This document shows, piece after piece, positions 43,242-52,963 of a stretch of 64,000 bases of DNA. Origin of the DNA: Paenibacillus_G elgii_A (GTDB lineage Bacteria; Bacillota; Bacilli; Paenibacillales; NBRC-103111); the NCBI GenBank assembly GCA_042219835.1, contig JBHJMN010000009.1, forward strand, positions 1 through 64,000, given 5' to 3'. The notes below the pieces were generated by a model. It ran no database searches. It was given only the letters and a program-made list of their open reading frames with translations, and had not been told where the DNA came from. The position numbers and the translations under genes are program-made. Within the stretch, counting starts at the first letter, position 1. Each line of letters opens with the position of its first letter.

Positions 43242-44765
43242 TCACAGCAGCCCTTTGAAATCCGTCGGGGAAATCCCGACATATTTTTTGAATTGTTTGT
43301 AGAAATAACTGGTTTCCCAATACCCGACGGTTTTGGCGATTTCCTGAACTTTCAGATGCGTCTCCTTCAACATCGTCTTCGCCTTCTCGATGCGGTACTT
43401 GTTGATGTATTCCGTAAAGTTCTCGCCCGTTTCCTTATGGAACAGATGGCCGAGATACACCGGATGAATATTGAATTGCCCGCTGAGCGTCTTCAGCGAC
43501 AGCTCTTCGGCGTAGCTGTCGTGAATCAGCTTCAGCACCTGCTGAATGACGGGGCTGCGGACGTCCTGAATTAACGAATCGACGGTTAAGCCGGCCACCG
43601 TCTTCACGGCCTCGGCCATCCGGTCCACCGTTCCCGCATGCAGCACACGGCCGAAGGCTTCCTGATACAGCTCCGACGAATCCGTATGTTTGATCGCTTT
43701 CAGCTCCATCTTGAACCGGATCATCAGTTCGACGGAGATTTGCTGGAGCCGGGCTGGCGTCATGCCCTCCTGCGTCAGGAGCCATTCGTAATCCTGATCG
43801 ATGTGGGCTAGCAAGCTATCTTTATCTTTGGCCAAAATAAGCTTGGAATATTCCGTCCATTCGAGAGGAAAATCGAGACCGGCCGTCTCGCCGGAAACGG
43901 CGATTTCCTCGTAATCCAGAATGTCGCGATCGGGGTAAAGTAGAAAGAACTCCTGTGCCTTCTTCGCATGGGCATAGCTTTGCGCCGCCTCGTAAGGCAG
44001 CCGCTCCACGCTGCCAAGCGATATGCGGCAAGACCGGGAAGCCGCGGCGAAATCGACCTTCGTCCGGGCCAGCATCTCCAGCGCGGCGCGTTTGCCCTCC
44101 GTCGGCTCGTCCAGCGTAAAGACGACGACCAGCTCGCCGTCCATATTATGAAACGGAATGACCGACAAGCCCGGCAGCCTCTGTTCCGCTACAAGGTCGG
44201 CGTCGCCTGCGTCTCCCTCAGGAAAACGAACGAGCGCCACTAGCACATAGGGACGGTTCAACTGCAATTGCAGCAGTTCGGCTCGTTCGTCGAATTCGTT
44301 CGGCGCGATCTGGCCGGTCAGCCACCGGTGCATAATGTGCTCCTTCAGAATGCGCATGTCCTGTTCGCCCAAGACGCGCTCAGCCTGCGCTGCGTTTAGT
44401 TTGTCCGTCGTCGTGATCAGCGTGGAGCGAAGCTCCTGCACGTCGATCGGCTTGAGCAAATAGTTTTCGATCCCAAGCCGCATGCCTTCCTTCAAATAAT
44501 CGAACTCATTAAAGCCGCTCAGAATGATGACCTTCAGACCCGGATTCCATTCACGGACGGCGCGGATAAGCTCCAGTCCCGTCATAACCGGCATCGAGAT
44601 ATCCGTAATCAGAATGTCGGCAGGCGTGCGCTTCAAGGCGTCCAGGGCCTTTTGCCCGTTCCCCGCGTGACCGACGATTTCCAGCCCCAACGCGGCCCAG
44701 TCGATAATATCGTACAGCCCTTCAATAATGAAAGGCTCGTCATCCGCCAAAAACACTCTATACAT
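43242..44765 (-). CDS. YesN-like response regulator (receiver plus AraC domain)
   Basis: A 507-residue two-component regulator: receiver domain (1-125) with acidic pair DD (8-9), phospho-acceptor D55 (ILITDISMPV) and K105-region LLKPID, a variable middle, and an AraC DNA-binding domain at the end (about 405-507: LSLKTLSGQFNIHPVYLGHL; LKVQEIAKTVGYWETSYFYK). The ATG at 44765 overlaps the kinase gene's end (stop 44758-44760). Expected target is the transporter and mannosidase operon directly downstream. Confidence 0.92.
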   Translation of the reverse strand: MYRVFLADDEPFIIEGLYDIIDWAALGLEIVGHAGNGQKALDALKRTPADILITDISMPVMTGLELIRAVREWNPGLKVIILSGFNEFDYLKEGMRLGIENYLLKPIDVQELRSTLITTTDKLNAAQAERVLGEQDMRILKEHIMHRWLTGQIAPNEFDERAELLQLQLNRPYVLVALVRFPEGDAGDADLVAEQRLPGLSVIPFHNMDGELVVVFTLDEPTEGKRAALEMLARTKVDFAAASRSCRISLGSVERLPYEAAQSYAHAKKAQEFFLLYPDRDILDYEEIAVSGETAGLDFPLEWTEYSKLILAKDKDSLLAHIDQDYEWLLTQEGMTPARLQQISVELMIRFKMELKAIKHTDSSELYQEAFGRVLHAGTVDRMAEAVKTVAGLTVDSLIQDVRSPVIQQVLKLIHDSYAEELSLKTLSGQFNIHPVYLGHLFHKETGENFTEYINKYRIEKAKTMLKETHLKVQEIAKTVGYWETSYFYKQFKKYVGISPTDFKGLL

Positions 44766-46566
44766 CGGATTCGCCTGCTCCTTCCTTTTCCGGGAACCAT
44801 ACAATCACGGTCGTACCGACCCCGGGCTTGCTATTCAGCTCCATCCCGGCCCTGCTTCCATGCAGCAGCTTGAGCCGCTCGTGGACGACCCGCAGTCCAA
44901 ACGAACCGCCGATCTCTTCAGGCGCTCCGAGCGCTTCCTTGATCTCCTTGAGCCGCTGCGGCTCGATCCCTCTGCCGTTGTCCTCCACCTTAACGCGAAT
45001 CGTCCCGTTCTCCCTAGAGAACCGGATGACAGTGCGGTTATCATCCCGGTCCGCCTCAATGCCGTGAACGATGTAGTTTTCGATAATCGGCTGGAGAAAC
45101 ATTTTGACGACGGGAATCCCATACAGCTCCCGGTCGCATTCGATGACGTAAGTGAACCTGTCTTTATACCGGATGCGGAACAGCTCCAAATACAAGCGGC
45201 ACGCCTCCAGCTCGTCCTTGAGCGTATAGACGGCCTTCTGCTGCACCACGTTGCGGAACAGCGCCGACAGGCTGAAGATCATCTCGCCTACGTCATGCGC
45301 GCCTTGGGAGATGGCCCGCATCCGGATCACTTCGAGCGTGTTGTACAGAAAATGCGGATTGACCCTCGCCTGAAGCGCGACGAACTCCGTCTGCTTTTGC
45401 CGGATTTCCGCTTTATACACCCGCTCGATATAGCGGTTCAGCTCGTCCAGCATATCGTTGAAGCTGCGGGAAATTTGGCCCAGCTCGTCTTCTTTCGGCT
45501 CGATGATGCGCGAGGTCAGGTCCCCGGTCTCTACCTTTTTCATAAACCGGATAATTTTGTTCGTCCGCTTGGCGAAATTGATCACGACGAGTGACGGAAA
45601 CAGAATGGCGATCAGAATTCCCAGCACGCTGGCGATGAGGATCGTCCGTTTCCAGCCTTGGGAAGCGGCTGCGACCTCTTGCTTCGGAATCGCGCCGACC
45701 ACGACGTAGCCCGCCTGGTTTTGCGCCAGCGTCGTAATATACGATTCCTGCTCCAGCATGCCCGTCTCCTGTTGAATTTGATTCATGTAGGGATAAGGTT
45801 TGCCGTAATACGTACCCGAGGAATCGAAAATGACCTGCCCGTCCGGGGTCAGCACGAGAATCGTCCCCCTGAGCGTCTCTTTGTAGCTGGCCAGCGACTT
45901 CCAAATACCGTCGGAATCAAAATAAATCAAAAGCTGACCGATATATTTCAGCGAGTTTTTGTCGTTCATGGCAGCCCGAACGGCAAACAGCCGGGGGTTC
46001 CATTGATCGATTTCTTTGCGGATCCATGGATTCGGCACGGAGACGTTCTTGTTGTCCAACGCCATCGCGTCCGGAACATACGAACGGACGGCATTGGTCA
46101 CATGAAGCTTCGCCGATTTTTGCCGGTTGTACACATACAAGGACTGCTTCTCCGCGCTGTACAGCATCAGATTCCGGATATCCGGATCGTCCTCAAGCCG
46201 GTTGGCAAAATAGGACAGGCCGTACGGAGCGACATCTTCTTCATAATATCGGTTCAATCCGTGCTCAATGTAATCCCGAAAATCATGCTGCAGGAAATAT
46301 GAAATGTCGGCAGCCAGCCTTGGATCGCGGTATACGCCAAGCACCATCGATTGCACCGACTCGTATTTTTCACTCAAAAACGCGTTGACGCTTTCCATCG
46401 CCTTCTTCTGGTTGTCCATCTCCCGCTGTACGACAGATTGCGACATCACGTGAACCATCAGGTACGAGAGCGTAATAATGGTCAGAATGATGAAAAGGGC
46501 AAACGAAAGCAGCAGCTTCATAAATAAGTTGTTTTTGATATATCTCCGGTATACGCTTCCAATCAT
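44758..46566 (-). CDS. YesM-like sensor histidine kinase
   Basis: A 602-residue membrane kinase: helix 1 (15-40), an extracellular dCache-like sensor domain (45-300), helix 2 (307-330), HAMP (332-385), His-kinase domain with H405 in RVNPHFLYNT and a C-terminal ATPase domain with VKVEDNGRGIE and GSFGLRVVHERL. This is the YesM/LytS-like class that pairs with YesN regulators to sense sugars or oligosaccharides. ATG 46566 follows AGGAGG. First gene of the locus 2 block, divergent from cydA. Confidence 0.93.
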   Translation of the reverse strand: MIGSVYRRYIKNNLFMKLLLSFALFIILTIITLSYLMVHVMSQSVVQREMDNQKKAMESVNAFLSEKYESVQSMVLGVYRDPRLAADISYFLQHDFRDYIEHGLNRYYEEDVAPYGLSYFANRLEDDPDIRNLMLYSAEKQSLYVYNRQKSAKLHVTNAVRSYVPDAMALDNKNVSVPNPWIRKEIDQWNPRLFAVRAAMNDKNSLKYIGQLLIYFDSDGIWKSLASYKETLRGTILVLTPDGQVIFDSSGTYYGKPYPYMNQIQQETGMLEQESYITTLAQNQAGYVVVGAIPKQEVAAASQGWKRTILIASVLGILIAILFPSLVVINFAKRTNKIIRFMKKVETGDLTSRIIEPKEDELGQISRSFNDMLDELNRYIERVYKAEIRQKQTEFVALQARVNPHFLYNTLEVIRMRAISQGAHDVGEMIFSLSALFRNVVQQKAVYTLKDELEACRLYLELFRIRYKDRFTYVIECDRELYGIPVVKMFLQPIIENYIVHGIEADRDDNRTVIRFSRENGTIRVKVEDNGRGIEPQRLKEIKEALGAPEEIGGSFGLRVVHERLKLLHGSRAGMELNSKPGVGTTVIVWFPEKEGAGESDV

Positions 46567-46694
46567 TCGTTCCCACCTCCTGCTGCCGTTCCTGCGCTTC
46601 GATCTCTAAATTATAGCATGTCTGAAAATGAATCGTGAAATGTTCCAAAATAGTTCAAAAGTTCGGATTTTCACAAACAAAATCCCGGGGTTGC

Positions 46695-46763
46695 TGTGAT
46701 TTAAGTCATATTTTCCGGGACAAGCTTTCCTCACAATAGAGATAACCATGACAATCCTCACAA
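46695..46763 (+). promoter_or_regulatory. Possible FNR-type box and direct repeats upstream of cydA
   Basis: TGTGA-TTTAAG-TCATA (46695-46710) fits the FNR/CRP site TGTGA-N6-TCACA at nine of ten positions. It sits inside a longer inverted repeat (TCCCGG 46683-46688 with CCGGGA 46715-46720). TCCTCACAA occurs at 46728-46736 and again at 46755-46763, 27 bases apart. These are reasonable sites for oxygen or redox control of a bd oxidase, but the regulator is inferred. Confidence 0.4.
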
Positions 46764-46821
46764 CAATCCGTGACGGTTTGCCAAAACAACAGGTTCAGGA
46801 GAAAGGTGGAATAGGAATCCC

Positions 46822-48231
46822 ATGGATGTAGTGATGCTCTCGCGCATACAGTTTTCCGCAACGACGATTTTTCACTTTATTTTCGTGCCCATCTCGATCG
46901 GATTAGCGCTGATGATTGCGATTATGGAGACGATGTACGTAGTCAAAGGCCGGGAAGAATATAAACGGATGGCCAAATTCTGGGGCAAATTGTTTCTGAT
47001 CAATTTCGCCGTCGGCGTGGTCACCGGGATTTTGCAGGAATTTCAGTTCGGTATGAACTGGTCGAGTTATTCGCGGTTTGTCGGGGACGTCTTCGGCGCT
47101 CCGCTGGCCATCGAGGCTTTGCTGGCGTTCTTCATGGAATCGACGTTCATCGGCTTATGGATCTTCGGATGGGAGCGGCTGTCGAAGAAGGTTCACCTGG
47201 CCTGCATCTGGCTGGTGTCCATCGGCACCATATTGTCGGCGTTCTGGATTCTCGCGGCCAACTCTTTCATGCAGCGTCCGGTAGGCTTCACGGTCAATAA
47301 CGGCAGGGCGGAAATGAACGACTTCCTCGCTCTGATCGCGAACGGCCAGCTGTGGTGGGAGTTCCCGCATACGGTGTTCGGCGCTTTTCTAACCGGCGCC
47401 TTCCTGGTGGCCGGGATCAGCGCCTGGAAGCTGCTAAAACGCCAAGACGTGCCATTTTTCAAACAATCGTTTCAACTCGCGATCGTGATCGGACTGATCT
47501 CTTCCGTCGCCGTCGCGTTGTTCGGCCACCAACAGGCGCAGTACCTGGTTGCCACCCAGCCGATGAAAATGGCGGCCAGCGAAGGTCTGTGGGAGACAAG
47601 CAGCGATCCCGCGCCTTGGACGGTCTCGGCGTTCATCGATCCGGTGAAGCAGCAAAATACAATGGAAATCAAAGTGCCGTATCTGCTCAGCTATTTGTCG
47701 TACAGCAAATTTTCCGGCAGCGTGCCGGGGATGAAAGACCTTCAAGCGGAATACGAGCAAAAGTACGGTCCGGGCAACTACATTCCGCCGGTGCGCACAA
47801 CGTTCTGGAGCTTCCGCATTATGGTAGCCGCCGGCACGGTGATGATTTTGCTGGGCCTGTACGGAAGCTATCTCGCGGCCCGCAAGAAGCTGGAGCAAGC
47901 GGGCAAGTGGTTCCTGCACGCGATGGTGTGGGGCATCTCCATGCCGTTCATCGCCAACACCTCGGGCTGGATTATGACGGAGATCGGCCGTCAGCCGTGG
48001 GCCGTATTCGGGCTTATGCGCACCGAGGACGGGGTATCCCCAAGCGTCAGCGCCGGGCAGGTGCTGTTCTCGCTGATCTCGTTCACCGGCGCCTATACGG
48101 TGCTCGCCATTGTCATGGTCTACTTATTCATTCGAGTGATCAAAAAAGGGCCGAATGCCGTCGAGCATGCCGAAAACGCACATGCGGACGATCCATTCGA
48201 CAGGGAGGGACAACATGCTTTCTCTAAATGA
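46822..48231 (+). CDS. cydA: Cytochrome bd ubiquinol/menaquinol oxidase subunit I
   Basis: A 469-residue nine-helix subunit of the bd oxidase, which reduces oxygen with quinol electrons at high affinity. Visible marks: H18 (TTIFHFIF, haem b595/d side ligand), the conserved E98/E105 helix (IEALLAFFMEST), H183 (WEFPHTVFGAF, haem b558 ligand), and GRQPW in the C-terminal part. The Q-loop is the short form typical of Firmicutes. Spacing to cydB is negative (17-base overlap). ATG 46822 follows AGGAGAAAGGTGG. Confidence 0.97.
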   Translation: MDVVMLSRIQFSATTIFHFIFVPISIGLALMIAIMETMYVVKGREEYKRMAKFWGKLFLINFAVGVVTGILQEFQFGMNWSSYSRFVGDVFGAPLAIEALLAFFMESTFIGLWIFGWERLSKKVHLACIWLVSIGTILSAFWILAANSFMQRPVGFTVNNGRAEMNDFLALIANGQLWWEFPHTVFGAFLTGAFLVAGISAWKLLKRQDVPFFKQSFQLAIVIGLISSVAVALFGHQQAQYLVATQPMKMAASEGLWETSSDPAPWTVSAFIDPVKQQNTMEIKVPYLLSYLSYSKFSGSVPGMKDLQAEYEQKYGPGNYIPPVRTTFWSFRIMVAAGTVMILLGLYGSYLAARKKLEQAGKWFLHAMVWGISMPFIANTSGWIMTEIGRQPWAVFGLMRTEDGVSPSVSAGQVLFSLISFTGAYTVLAIVMVYLFIRVIKKGPNAVEHAENAHADDPFDREGQHAFSK

Positions 48232-49231
48232 GCTTTGGTTTATTCTTGTGGCGGTTTTGTTCGTCGGCTTCTTCTTTCTGGAGGGCTTCGATTTCGGGGT
48301 CGGCATGTCTGCGTCGCTGCTGGGTAAAACCGACGGACAGCGCCGGGTACTCATTAATTCGATCGGTCCGTTCTGGGATGCGAACGAGGTCTGGCTGCTG
48401 ACGGCGGGCGGCGCGATGTTCGCGGCTTTCCCGAACTGGTACGCCACGCTGTTCAGCGGCTTCAACACACCGCTTGTTGTTCTTCTGCTGGCCTTGATCG
48501 GCCGGGGCGTCGCCTTCGAGTTTCGCGGCAAGGTCGACAGCCGGCGCTGGAAGCAGACCTGGGACGGCGTCATCTTCATGGGCAGTCTGCTGCCTCCGTT
48601 CCTGTTCGGGGTCGTCTTCGCCGGCCTGCTGAAAGGCTTGCCGATCGACGGGCAGATGGAAATGCGCGCCGGATTGTTCGACATCGTGAACGTCTACAGC
48701 GTCATCGGCGGAGTGACGGTCACGGTGCTGTGCCTCGTGCACGGCCTGATGTTTACGACGCTGCGGACGACGGGAGACTTACAGGAGCGGGCCCGCACGC
48801 TGGGCGGCCGGCTGCTGATCCCGCTCGCGGGGCTGCTAGCGGTATTTGGAGCGATGACTTACGCGATGACGGACATATTCCAGGTTCGTGGCGGCATTTT
48901 GACAGTCATGGCCGCTGCCGGAGTAGCCGCCTTCATCCTCGCCGGAGCCTTCAACGCCAAGAAAAAGGACGGCTGGGCGTTCGGCATGACGGGAGCCGTG
49001 ATCGCTCTGGCGATCGTTTCCGTGTTCATCGGACTGTTTCCGAGGGTGATGATCAGCTCCATCGACAGCGCGTTCAACCTGACGATCCACAATGCCGCTT
49101 CCGGTCCTTATTCGCTTAAAGTGATGACCTATGCGGCTTTAAGCCTGCTTCCTTTCGTGCTTGGCTATCAAATCTGGAGCTACTTCGTCTTCCACAAGCG
49201 CGTGCACGAAAAGCAGCACTTGGAGTACTAG
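48215..49231 (+). CDS. cydB: Cytochrome bd oxidase subunit II
   Basis: A 338-residue membrane subunit. The N-terminal stretch LNELWFILVAVLFVGFFFLE with EGFDFGVGM, then GPFWDANEVWLLTAGGAMFAAFP, is unmistakable CydB. It scaffolds CydA and helps form the oxygen channel. Start at ATG 48215, after AGGGAGGG, inside the last codons of cydA, so the two are translationally coupled. Confidence 0.97.
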   Translation: MLSLNELWFILVAVLFVGFFFLEGFDFGVGMSASLLGKTDGQRRVLINSIGPFWDANEVWLLTAGGAMFAAFPNWYATLFSGFNTPLVVLLLALIGRGVAFEFRGKVDSRRWKQTWDGVIFMGSLLPPFLFGVVFAGLLKGLPIDGQMEMRAGLFDIVNVYSVIGGVTVTVLCLVHGLMFTTLRTTGDLQERARTLGGRLLIPLAGLLAVFGAMTYAMTDIFQVRGGILTVMAAAGVAAFILAGAFNAKKKDGWAFGMTGAVIALAIVSVFIGLFPRVMISSIDSAFNLTIHNAASGPYSLKVMTYAALSLLPFVLGYQIWSYFVFHKRVHEKQHLEY

Positions 49232-49232
49232 C

Positions 49233-50960
49233 ATGGGAAAGGCGCTGCTCGGTTATCAAGGCATTAAACCGGTTCTCGTCATCATCACCTTGCTGACCTT
49301 GGTGCAGAGCGCCGCCATCTTAGGTCAGGCGGCATGGCTGGCGGAGGTCGTCTCCGCCCTGTTTGCCGGGAAACCGCTGCAGGAGTTGACGGGGACCGCG
49401 CTGCGGTTTCTGCTCGCATTTCTGCTCCGTCAGGCGGCGGGACTCGTTCAACAAAAGATCGCCTATCGCTATGCCGAGAAGACGGGCGCGAGCTTGCGCA
49501 AGCAATTGATGGAGAAGCTGTTCGAGCCCGGGCCAAGGTTCGCCAAAACGGAGGGCACAGGCAATTTGGTCACGCTGGCGCTGGACGGCATCTCGCGGTT
49601 CCGCACTTTTCTGGAGCTGACGATTCCCCGCATGCCCTCCGCGGCGGTTACTCCCGTTATTGTGCTGGCGTACGTGTTCTGGCTCGATGTCGTGTCGGGC
49701 GTCATTCTGCTCGTAACGATGCCGATTCTCATCGCGTTCATGATCTTGATCGGACTTGCCGCGCGCAAGCAAATGCAGCAGCAGTGGCAGTCCTACCGCG
49801 TCTTGTCGAATCATTTTGTCGATTCGCTTCGCGGGCTGGAGACGCTGAAGGTGCTCGGTCGCAGCCGCTCGCACAGCGAGACGATCGGGCGGGTGAGCGA
49901 CAAATACCGCTCGGCGACCATGCGTACCCTGCGCGTGGCGTTCTTGTCGTCGTTTGCGCTCGATTTCTTCACCATGCTGTCCGTCGCCTCGGTGGCCGTC
50001 AGCTTGGGGCTGCGGCTGGTGAGCGGCGACTTCATGTTGGTGACGGGGCTCACCGTACTCATTTTGGCGCCGGAGTATTTCCTCCCCGTCCGCTTGGCGG
50101 GGGCCGATTATCATGCCACCTTGAACGGCAAAGAAGCCGGAGAGGCGATCCGGGCGATTCTGGACCGGCCGTCCGGGACAAAAGCCGCGCCTACGCTGCC
50201 GGCCTCGTTCGTCTGGAGCAGAGACAGCGAGCTGACGCTTTCCCGGATTCAGGTGCAGCATGAGCCGGAAGGACCGTCATCGCTGCAGAACGTGTCCGTG
50301 CGAATCCGGGGCTTGCGCAAAATCGGCATCGTCGGCGAGAGCGGCGCAGGGAAGTCAACGCTGATCGACGTGCTGGGCGGGTTTCTGCATCCGACGTCCG
50401 GAAATATCGAGCTTGACGGGTTCAAGGCTAGCTCCATGCATGCGGAGGCCTGGCTTAGCCAAACGACGTACATTCCGCAGCATCCGTATTTGTTCCACGG
50501 CTCCTTGGCGGACAATGTCCGCTTCTACGCTCCGGAAGCGCCGCAGGAAGAAGTCGACCGCGCGATTGCCGCTGCCGGACTTGCCGGGCTCGTCGCCGAC
50601 CTGCCCGGCGGCAGCGGAGAAATCGTGGGCAATGGCGGTCGGCCGCTGAGCGGCGGGCAAGAGCAGCGCGTCGTCCTGGCCCGCGCTTTTCTAAGCCGGC
50701 GGCCGGTCATGCTGCTCGACGAGCCAACCGCTCATCTGGACATCGAGACAGAGTACGAGCTGAAAGAGACGATGCTTTCCTTGTTCAAGAATAAGCTGGT
50801 GTTTCTGGCGACGCACCGCTTGCATTGGATGCCGGATATGGACTGGATCATCGTCTTGGATCAAGGACGTGTCGCGGAAACCGGCACGCACGAGGAACTG
50901 CTGGCGAACAAAGGAATCTACTACGAATTGATCACATCACAGCGGGAGGGGATATCATGA
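49233..50960 (+). CDS. cydD: Thiol reductant/haem ABC exporter subunit CydD
   Basis: A 575-residue ABC half-transporter: six membrane helices (about 15-300) and an ATPase domain with Walker A GESGAGKST, signature LSGGQEQR and Walker B VMLLDEPTAHLD. With CydC it forms the exporter needed to assemble cytochrome bd. ATG 49233 is just one base after the cydB stop; GGAG lies seven bases before it. The membrane half lacks obvious insertions and the length is normal. Confidence 0.95.
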   Translation: MGKALLGYQGIKPVLVIITLLTLVQSAAILGQAAWLAEVVSALFAGKPLQELTGTALRFLLAFLLRQAAGLVQQKIAYRYAEKTGASLRKQLMEKLFEPGPRFAKTEGTGNLVTLALDGISRFRTFLELTIPRMPSAAVTPVIVLAYVFWLDVVSGVILLVTMPILIAFMILIGLAARKQMQQQWQSYRVLSNHFVDSLRGLETLKVLGRSRSHSETIGRVSDKYRSATMRTLRVAFLSSFALDFFTMLSVASVAVSLGLRLVSGDFMLVTGLTVLILAPEYFLPVRLAGADYHATLNGKEAGEAIRAILDRPSGTKAAPTLPASFVWSRDSELTLSRIQVQHEPEGPSSLQNVSVRIRGLRKIGIVGESGAGKSTLIDVLGGFLHPTSGNIELDGFKASSMHAEAWLSQTTYIPQHPYLFHGSLADNVRFYAPEAPQEEVDRAIAAAGLAGLVADLPGGSGEIVGNGGRPLSGGQEQRVVLARAFLSRRPVMLLDEPTAHLDIETEYELKETMLSLFKNKLVFLATHRLHWMPDMDWIIVLDQGRVAETGTHEELLANKGIYYELITSQREGIS

Positions 50961-52720
50961 AGCGGGAAGCTTGGCTACGCCCGGAGTCGCGGGCCTTTTA
51001 CTGGCGGTTTGCGGCGATTGTGGTATTAGGGGCGTTAACGGCCGGGTGCGCCGCTTCCCTGATGTTCACTTCCGGCTATCTTATCTCCAAGTCGGCGCTG
51101 CGGCCAGAAAACATCTTAATGGTCTATGTCCCGATCGTCTTGGTTCGAACCTTCGGAACGAGCCGGGCGGCGGTGCACTATGTCGAACGTCTCGTCGGAC
51201 ACGATACGATTCTGCGCATGATCTCGCACCTGCGCGTCCGGCTGTACCGGCTCCTTGAGCCGCAGGCGCTGTTCATCCGCTCCCGCTTCCGCACGGGCGA
51301 CATGCTCGGCGTGCTGGCCGACGATATCGAGCATCTGCAGAACGTTTATCTGCGCATCGTGTTTCCAGGCATGGCTGCTTTCATCGTGTTCATGTTGTCG
51401 GTTGTGGCGCTGGGCTCCTTTGACGGAAGGTTCGCGCTGCTGACGGCCGTTTATTTGTTGATTCTCGGCCTCTTGCTGCCCGCCGCTTCCTTAGCGGTCA
51501 CGCGGAAGAACCATACGCTGATCAAGCGGCAGCGCAGTGGCTTGTATCAGAAGCTGACCGATGCGGTGCTCGGGATGAACGACTGGGTCGTTAGCGGGAG
51601 AGCGTCGAGCTTTATTCAAAGCTACGAAGCCGACGAAGCGGAAATGGCTAGACTGGAACGGCGAACGAGCGATTGGACCCGACGCAGAAACGCGATCGCC
51701 CACGGGGTTGTCGGGCTGATGGTCGTCTCCATGATCTATTGGGCGGGCCAGCAAGCAGCCGACCAGCAAATTGCCGTGACCTTGATCGCTGCCTTCGTGC
51801 TCGTCGTGTTCCCGGTGGCGGATGTGTTTCTCCCCCTTTCGGAGGCTGTAGAGAAGCTGCCACAGTACCGGGAATCGTTGAACCGGCTGACAGCCATTGG
51901 CAAGCAGGCCGACTCGCACGTGGCAGCCCAAGCCGATGGCGGCGCTCCAGCCCACCGGGAGGGTGCGGCGGTCTGGACGGCGGCGCACCTTCAAGTTGAC
52001 AACGTGTGCTATCAGTACGAGCCCGGAAGCCGCCGGGAAATCGACCACGTATCGCTGGATCTTCCACAGGGGAAGAAGATCGCGGTTATCGGCCGCAGCG
52101 GTGCGGGCAAATCGACGTTGCTGAAGCTCGTTCAGGGGGCGCTCGTCCCCACGCAAGGCCAAGTGGCCATGAACGGCATGGCGGCACATTCGCTTGGTGA
52201 CGGCATTTCCGGCGTCATCTCGGTCTTGAACCAGAGCCCGCACCTGTTCGATACTTCAGTGGCGAACAATATCCGTCTCGGGAAGCCCGAAGCCTCGGAC
52301 GAGGCCATCCGCCAGGCCGCCAGGCTCGTCAAGCTGGACGCCCTGATCGAATCGCTGCCCGCAGGCTATCGGACGCCCATGAACGAAACGGGACAGCGCT
52401 TTTCGGGCGGCGAGCGCCAGCGGATCGCGCTTGCGCGCATTCTGCTGCAGGACACTCCGGTCGTGCTGCTGGACGAGCCGACGGTCGGACTCGATCCCCG
52501 GACCGAACGGGATCTGCTGGCTACGATGTTCGATACGCTGCGGGACAAATCCTTGATATGGGTTACGCACCATCTCGTCGGGGCCGAGCAGATGGACGAA
52601 ATTATATTTATGGAAAACGGCCGCGTCGAAATGAGAGGCACGCACGTGGAGTTAATCGAGCGCTATCCGCGCTATCGGAATTTGTACCGTCTGGATCAGC
52701 CGGACGAGTCGGTTCTATAA
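50957..52720 (+). CDS. cydC: Thiol reductant/haem ABC exporter subunit CydC
   Basis: A 587-residue ABC half-transporter with six helices (about 15-310), RAVHYVERLVGHD typical of CydC, Walker A GRSGAGKST, signature FSGGERQR and Walker B VVLLDEPTVGLD. It overlaps the cydD stop by four bases (ATGA), completing a cydABDC operon, closed by the terminator at 52752. The order A-B-D-C and tight overlaps suggest co-expression in step with oxygen or redox state. Confidence 0.95.
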   Translation: MKREAWLRPESRAFYWRFAAIVVLGALTAGCAASLMFTSGYLISKSALRPENILMVYVPIVLVRTFGTSRAAVHYVERLVGHDTILRMISHLRVRLYRLLEPQALFIRSRFRTGDMLGVLADDIEHLQNVYLRIVFPGMAAFIVFMLSVVALGSFDGRFALLTAVYLLILGLLLPAASLAVTRKNHTLIKRQRSGLYQKLTDAVLGMNDWVVSGRASSFIQSYEADEAEMARLERRTSDWTRRRNAIAHGVVGLMVVSMIYWAGQQAADQQIAVTLIAAFVLVVFPVADVFLPLSEAVEKLPQYRESLNRLTAIGKQADSHVAAQADGGAPAHREGAAVWTAAHLQVDNVCYQYEPGSRREIDHVSLDLPQGKKIAVIGRSGAGKSTLLKLVQGALVPTQGQVAMNGMAAHSLGDGISGVISVLNQSPHLFDTSVANNIRLGKPEASDEAIRQAARLVKLDALIESLPAGYRTPMNETGQRFSGGERQRIALARILLQDTPVVLLDEPTVGLDPRTERDLLATMFDTLRDKSLIWVTHHLVGAEQMDEIIFMENGRVEMRGTHVELIERYPRYRNLYRLDQPDESVL

Positions 52721-52751
52721 TTTCAGCCGGCCTTAAAGGGCGGTGAGTACC

Positions 52752-52782
52752 GCTGCTGACAGCCATTGTCAGCAGCTTTTTT
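52752..52782 (+). terminator. Rho-independent terminator after cydC
   Basis: GCTGCTGAC (52752-52760) pairs with GTCAGCAGC (52768-52776) and runs into six T (52777-52782), 32 bases after the cydC stop. The region 52783-52963 shows no supported gene. Confidence 0.9.
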
Positions 52783-52963
52783 GCATGCTGTCAGCTTTCG
52801 GTTATACCGCTGTTCGTTCTTCCCAAAACAACCGCTAATAGATGAGCGCAAAGGAAACAAGGACCACCTAAAAAAGGTCGTCCTTGCTCTTAAAACGATG
52901 GGAAAGGGAACCGTGACCGTTCAGATCTTGAGGAGCGCTTGTGCATGGATATGCGGGCACGGG

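Noticed and set aside
46822..52720. A novel respiratory operon
   Set aside because: Gene order and motifs are those of ordinary cydABDC; only the upstream region was kept as of interest.
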